Below are positions 33,389 to 34,899 of a stretch of DNA of 34,899 nt, piece after piece. The DNA comes from an uncultured Prevotellaceae bacterium. Lineage in GTDB: Bacteria > Bacteroidota > Bacteroidia > Bacteroidales > Bacteroidaceae. The stretch's first letter is position 1, and each line of letters starts with the position of its first letter. The DNA lies in the NCBI GenBank assembly GCA_946626595.1, contig CAMOUQ010000013.1:1-34899 (forward strand), read 5' to 3'. The position numbers were made by a program, and so were the translations under genes. Below the pieces are notes generated by a model. The model was not told the DNA's origin, made no database searches, and saw only the letters and a program-made list of their open reading frames with translations.

Positions 33389-34899
33389 CTAATCGACGCT
33401 CCGTGTCAATTCCTTATACAGCTTAAACAACTCGGCCACGCACTGACTTTCCGTGAACGAGGACTTCACGGGAAATCCGTAGGCCTGCATCACGGCGCGG
33501 TCGTTCTCCTGATGGGCGCGGCGCAGTTCCACGGGCATGGTGAGTTCGTCGTAGAGGTCGGCAAGAGAGGAGTCCGGGTATAGGGCCCGGGCATCCAGTA
33601 TGGCCTGCGCCGTCTGCTCTATGCGCTGTCTCTGCTCGTCGGTGGGACTGGGCCAGGGGAAGTTGTTGTAGACAGACGGCGAATAACGATAGTCTGATTT
33701 CAATCTTCCACATACCGTACGCATCCAAGCCATATGTACGTTTGAGGTCATAACGCCAAAAAGGAAGAGTGTAGCATCTGTGGCAACCAACGTTGAATTG
33801 CTTGCTATCACATTTTGCGACATGAAGCCCATCGGAATATATCTACGGCTTGAAGAGGATGTCTCAGGAACCAATATATAGTCACTCTCCGGTTGCCTGA
33901 TTTGCGAGAACAACATTGGAGTGTCTGCTTGCGCTTGTACAGCTATTGTCTTTGTGTTTCTCCGTATTTCAGCACACCTAGAAAGCCGATCCATTATTTC
34001 AGGAATGTGGCGATATTCATTAGGTGCTACACCTTTCAGCCACAGGCACCAACGTTCTTTCCTGTTTATAAATTCATAAGAGCCTATAAAAGGTTTAATA
34101 AACATTTGTGCAGAAGGATATTTGGCAATAAGTGCGTCCTTTTCTTCGGTGCTCAATATGAGATTCCCTCCATCCCAAGGTTTGTTCCCTTGGACGAGCT
34201 TGGGCACATTGGGATTGGCCTTGCCTCGAAGTTGAATGAACACATTATCTGCATCGACCAAATACCCATTAATATTACCTACCTTTCTGACCGTACCATT
34301 CTCGTACAGATATTTATCCTGTCGGTTATGCATCGAGAAGCCTATGATGACGCAATGGACATGAGCTTTCAGCGAAGCCTCACTGCTCCATACAAAGGTT
34401 CGATGGGCAAAGTTTATCTTTACCCCCCGACTGAATAAATCTTCCCACAAGATAGGAACTTGCTCTCCTTGAACAATAGAATTAGTAGATACAAATGCGG
34501 CTTCCGTATCTGTATTCTTCATAATATTAGCGGCTTTCTTATACCACGCAGCCACATAATCAAGCCTTCCGGCTCTATCATTACCTGAGAAGACATTAGC
34601 CATATCCTCTTGCTGGCTTGCTGTTCTCATTGAAAGCCCTACGAACGGCGGATTACCGATGATGTAATTAAAGTGCACAGGCTTCACATCGCGTGGTTTT
34701 GGCCCGTTCCGCATTTGCGAAGTCACGAGATTCAGCTCATCGTACTCCACTGTGGGCTCGCCCACCATCTGAGTATGCGCTTCAAAGGTCACGTAGGTAC
34801 TGCGGGCATGTATGGTGGGGATGTGGGGTGTAGTGTCTATCAGGTCCCAATCCATCCTCAAGGCATTCCCCTCGCGGATATTATGGTATGACTTCAGGG
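33389..34899 (-). CDS. MmeI-like type IIG/IIL restriction-modification protein, C-terminal part
   Basis: The frame stays open to the window edge (codons for LKSYHNIREGNALRMDW precede the first candidate start), so this is the C-terminal ~500 residues of a larger protein. The methyltransferase part shows FNYIIGNPPFVG (N6-adenine motif IV), LDYVAAWYKKAANIM and AFVSTNSIVQGEQVPILW, then FAHRTFVWSSEA and HCVIIGF, all typical of the MmeI family. A target-recognition region (about 200-400 from the first Met) and a C-terminal helical domain (NNFPWPSP...YDELTMP) follow. Such single-chain enzymes methylate one strand and cut at a distance using an N-terminal nuclease, which lies outside the window. The middle (about 33690-34640) is clearly richer in A+T than the C-terminal coding part and the neighbours, suggesting transfer or recognition-domain exchange. 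Confidence 0.88.
   Translation of the reverse strand, partial: LKSYHNIREGNALRMDWDLIDTTPHIPTIHARSTYVTFEAHTQMVGEPTVEYDELNLVTSQMRNGPKPRDVKPVHFNYIIGNPPFVGLSMRTASQQEDMANVFSGNDRAGRLDYVAAWYKKAANIMKNTDTEAAFVSTNSIVQGEQVPILWEDLFSRGVKINFAHRTFVWSSEASLKAHVHCVIIGFSMHNRQDKYLYENGTVRKVGNINGYLVDADNVFIQLRGKANPNVPKLVQGNKPWDGGNLILSTEEKDALIAKYPSAQMFIKPFIGSYEFINRKERWCLWLKGVAPNEYRHIPEIMDRLSRCAEIRRNTKTIAVQAQADTPMLFSQIRQPESDYILVPETSSSSRRYIPMGFMSQNVIASNSTLVATDATLFLFGVMTSNVHMAWMRTVCGRLKSDYRYSPSVYNNFPWPSPTDEQRQRIEQTAQAILDARALYPDSSLADLYDELTMPVELRRAHQENDRAVMQAYGFPVKSSFTESQCVAELFKLYKELTRSVD

Noticed and set aside
1..34899. A complete polysaccharide utilisation locus
   Set aside because: No SusC/SusD pair or hybrid two-component sensor is in the window; the glycan enzymes are spread among housekeeping genes on both strands.

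Overview
The window looks like a chromosomal segment of a Bacteroidales bacterium, most likely Prevotellaceae (a Prevotella-type gut or rumen species). The evidence is the repeated TAnnTTTG-type -7 promoter boxes, weak Shine-Dalgarno sites, many exported or lipid-anchored enzymes, C-terminal sorting-like tails of the VY-LTG-GIYIV type, and several plant-glycan hydrolases. GC content is fairly high except in one restriction-modification gene at the right edge. No rRNA, tRNA, CRISPR array or SusC/SusD pair was seen.

Layout. At the left, an ABC-F ATPase (+) converges on a large esterase/GH43 fusion (-). That fusion is divergent from a GH115 alpha-glucuronidase (+), so the pair forms a glucuronoxylan side-chain module around one shared control region. 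A terminator follows. Next come a lipid-anchored TPR/transmembrane/HTH regulator and two small exported proteins, then a structured non-coding gap, a lipoprotein serpin, a GH2 enzyme and an M13 metallopeptidase. A strong bidirectional terminator separates the last of these from a convergent alkaline phosphatase (-).

A + strand run then starts from a promoter at 18.6 kb: metA (with Glu111, predicting acetyl-CoA use), a U32-family protein overlapping metA by 14 nt, a membrane zinc-ribbon protein, a GH2 beta-mannosidase and a DUF6055-like exported metalloprotease. It abuts, with no intergenic base, a convergent operon (-) of GH78 alpha-L-rhamnosidase and PA14-containing GH3 beta-xylosidase/glucosidase, coupled by an ATGA overlap. 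The right edge holds the C-terminal part of an MmeI-like type IIG/IIL restriction-modification protein.

The most unusual structure is at 32858-33378, between the restriction gene and the rhamnosidase promoter. It is a 521-bp gene-less foldback element with two perfectly identical 94-bp inverted terminal repeats, each carrying its own nested palindrome. Inside lie two unrelated tandem arrays that both have a 22-bp period. A second theme is short-unit repeats at gene boundaries: 8-nt ATGAGAAA arrays that supply the stop codon of one gene and the start codon of the next, and AATTCAC-type or palindromic tracts inserted in frame inside two coding sequences.

As a system, the carbohydrate genes (CE/GH43, GH115, GH3, GH78, two GH2) fit periplasmic or surface trimming of decorated xylans and pectin- or mannan-derived oligosaccharides. 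The remaining genes are housekeeping (metA, U32, phosphatase, ABC-F) or envelope functions.
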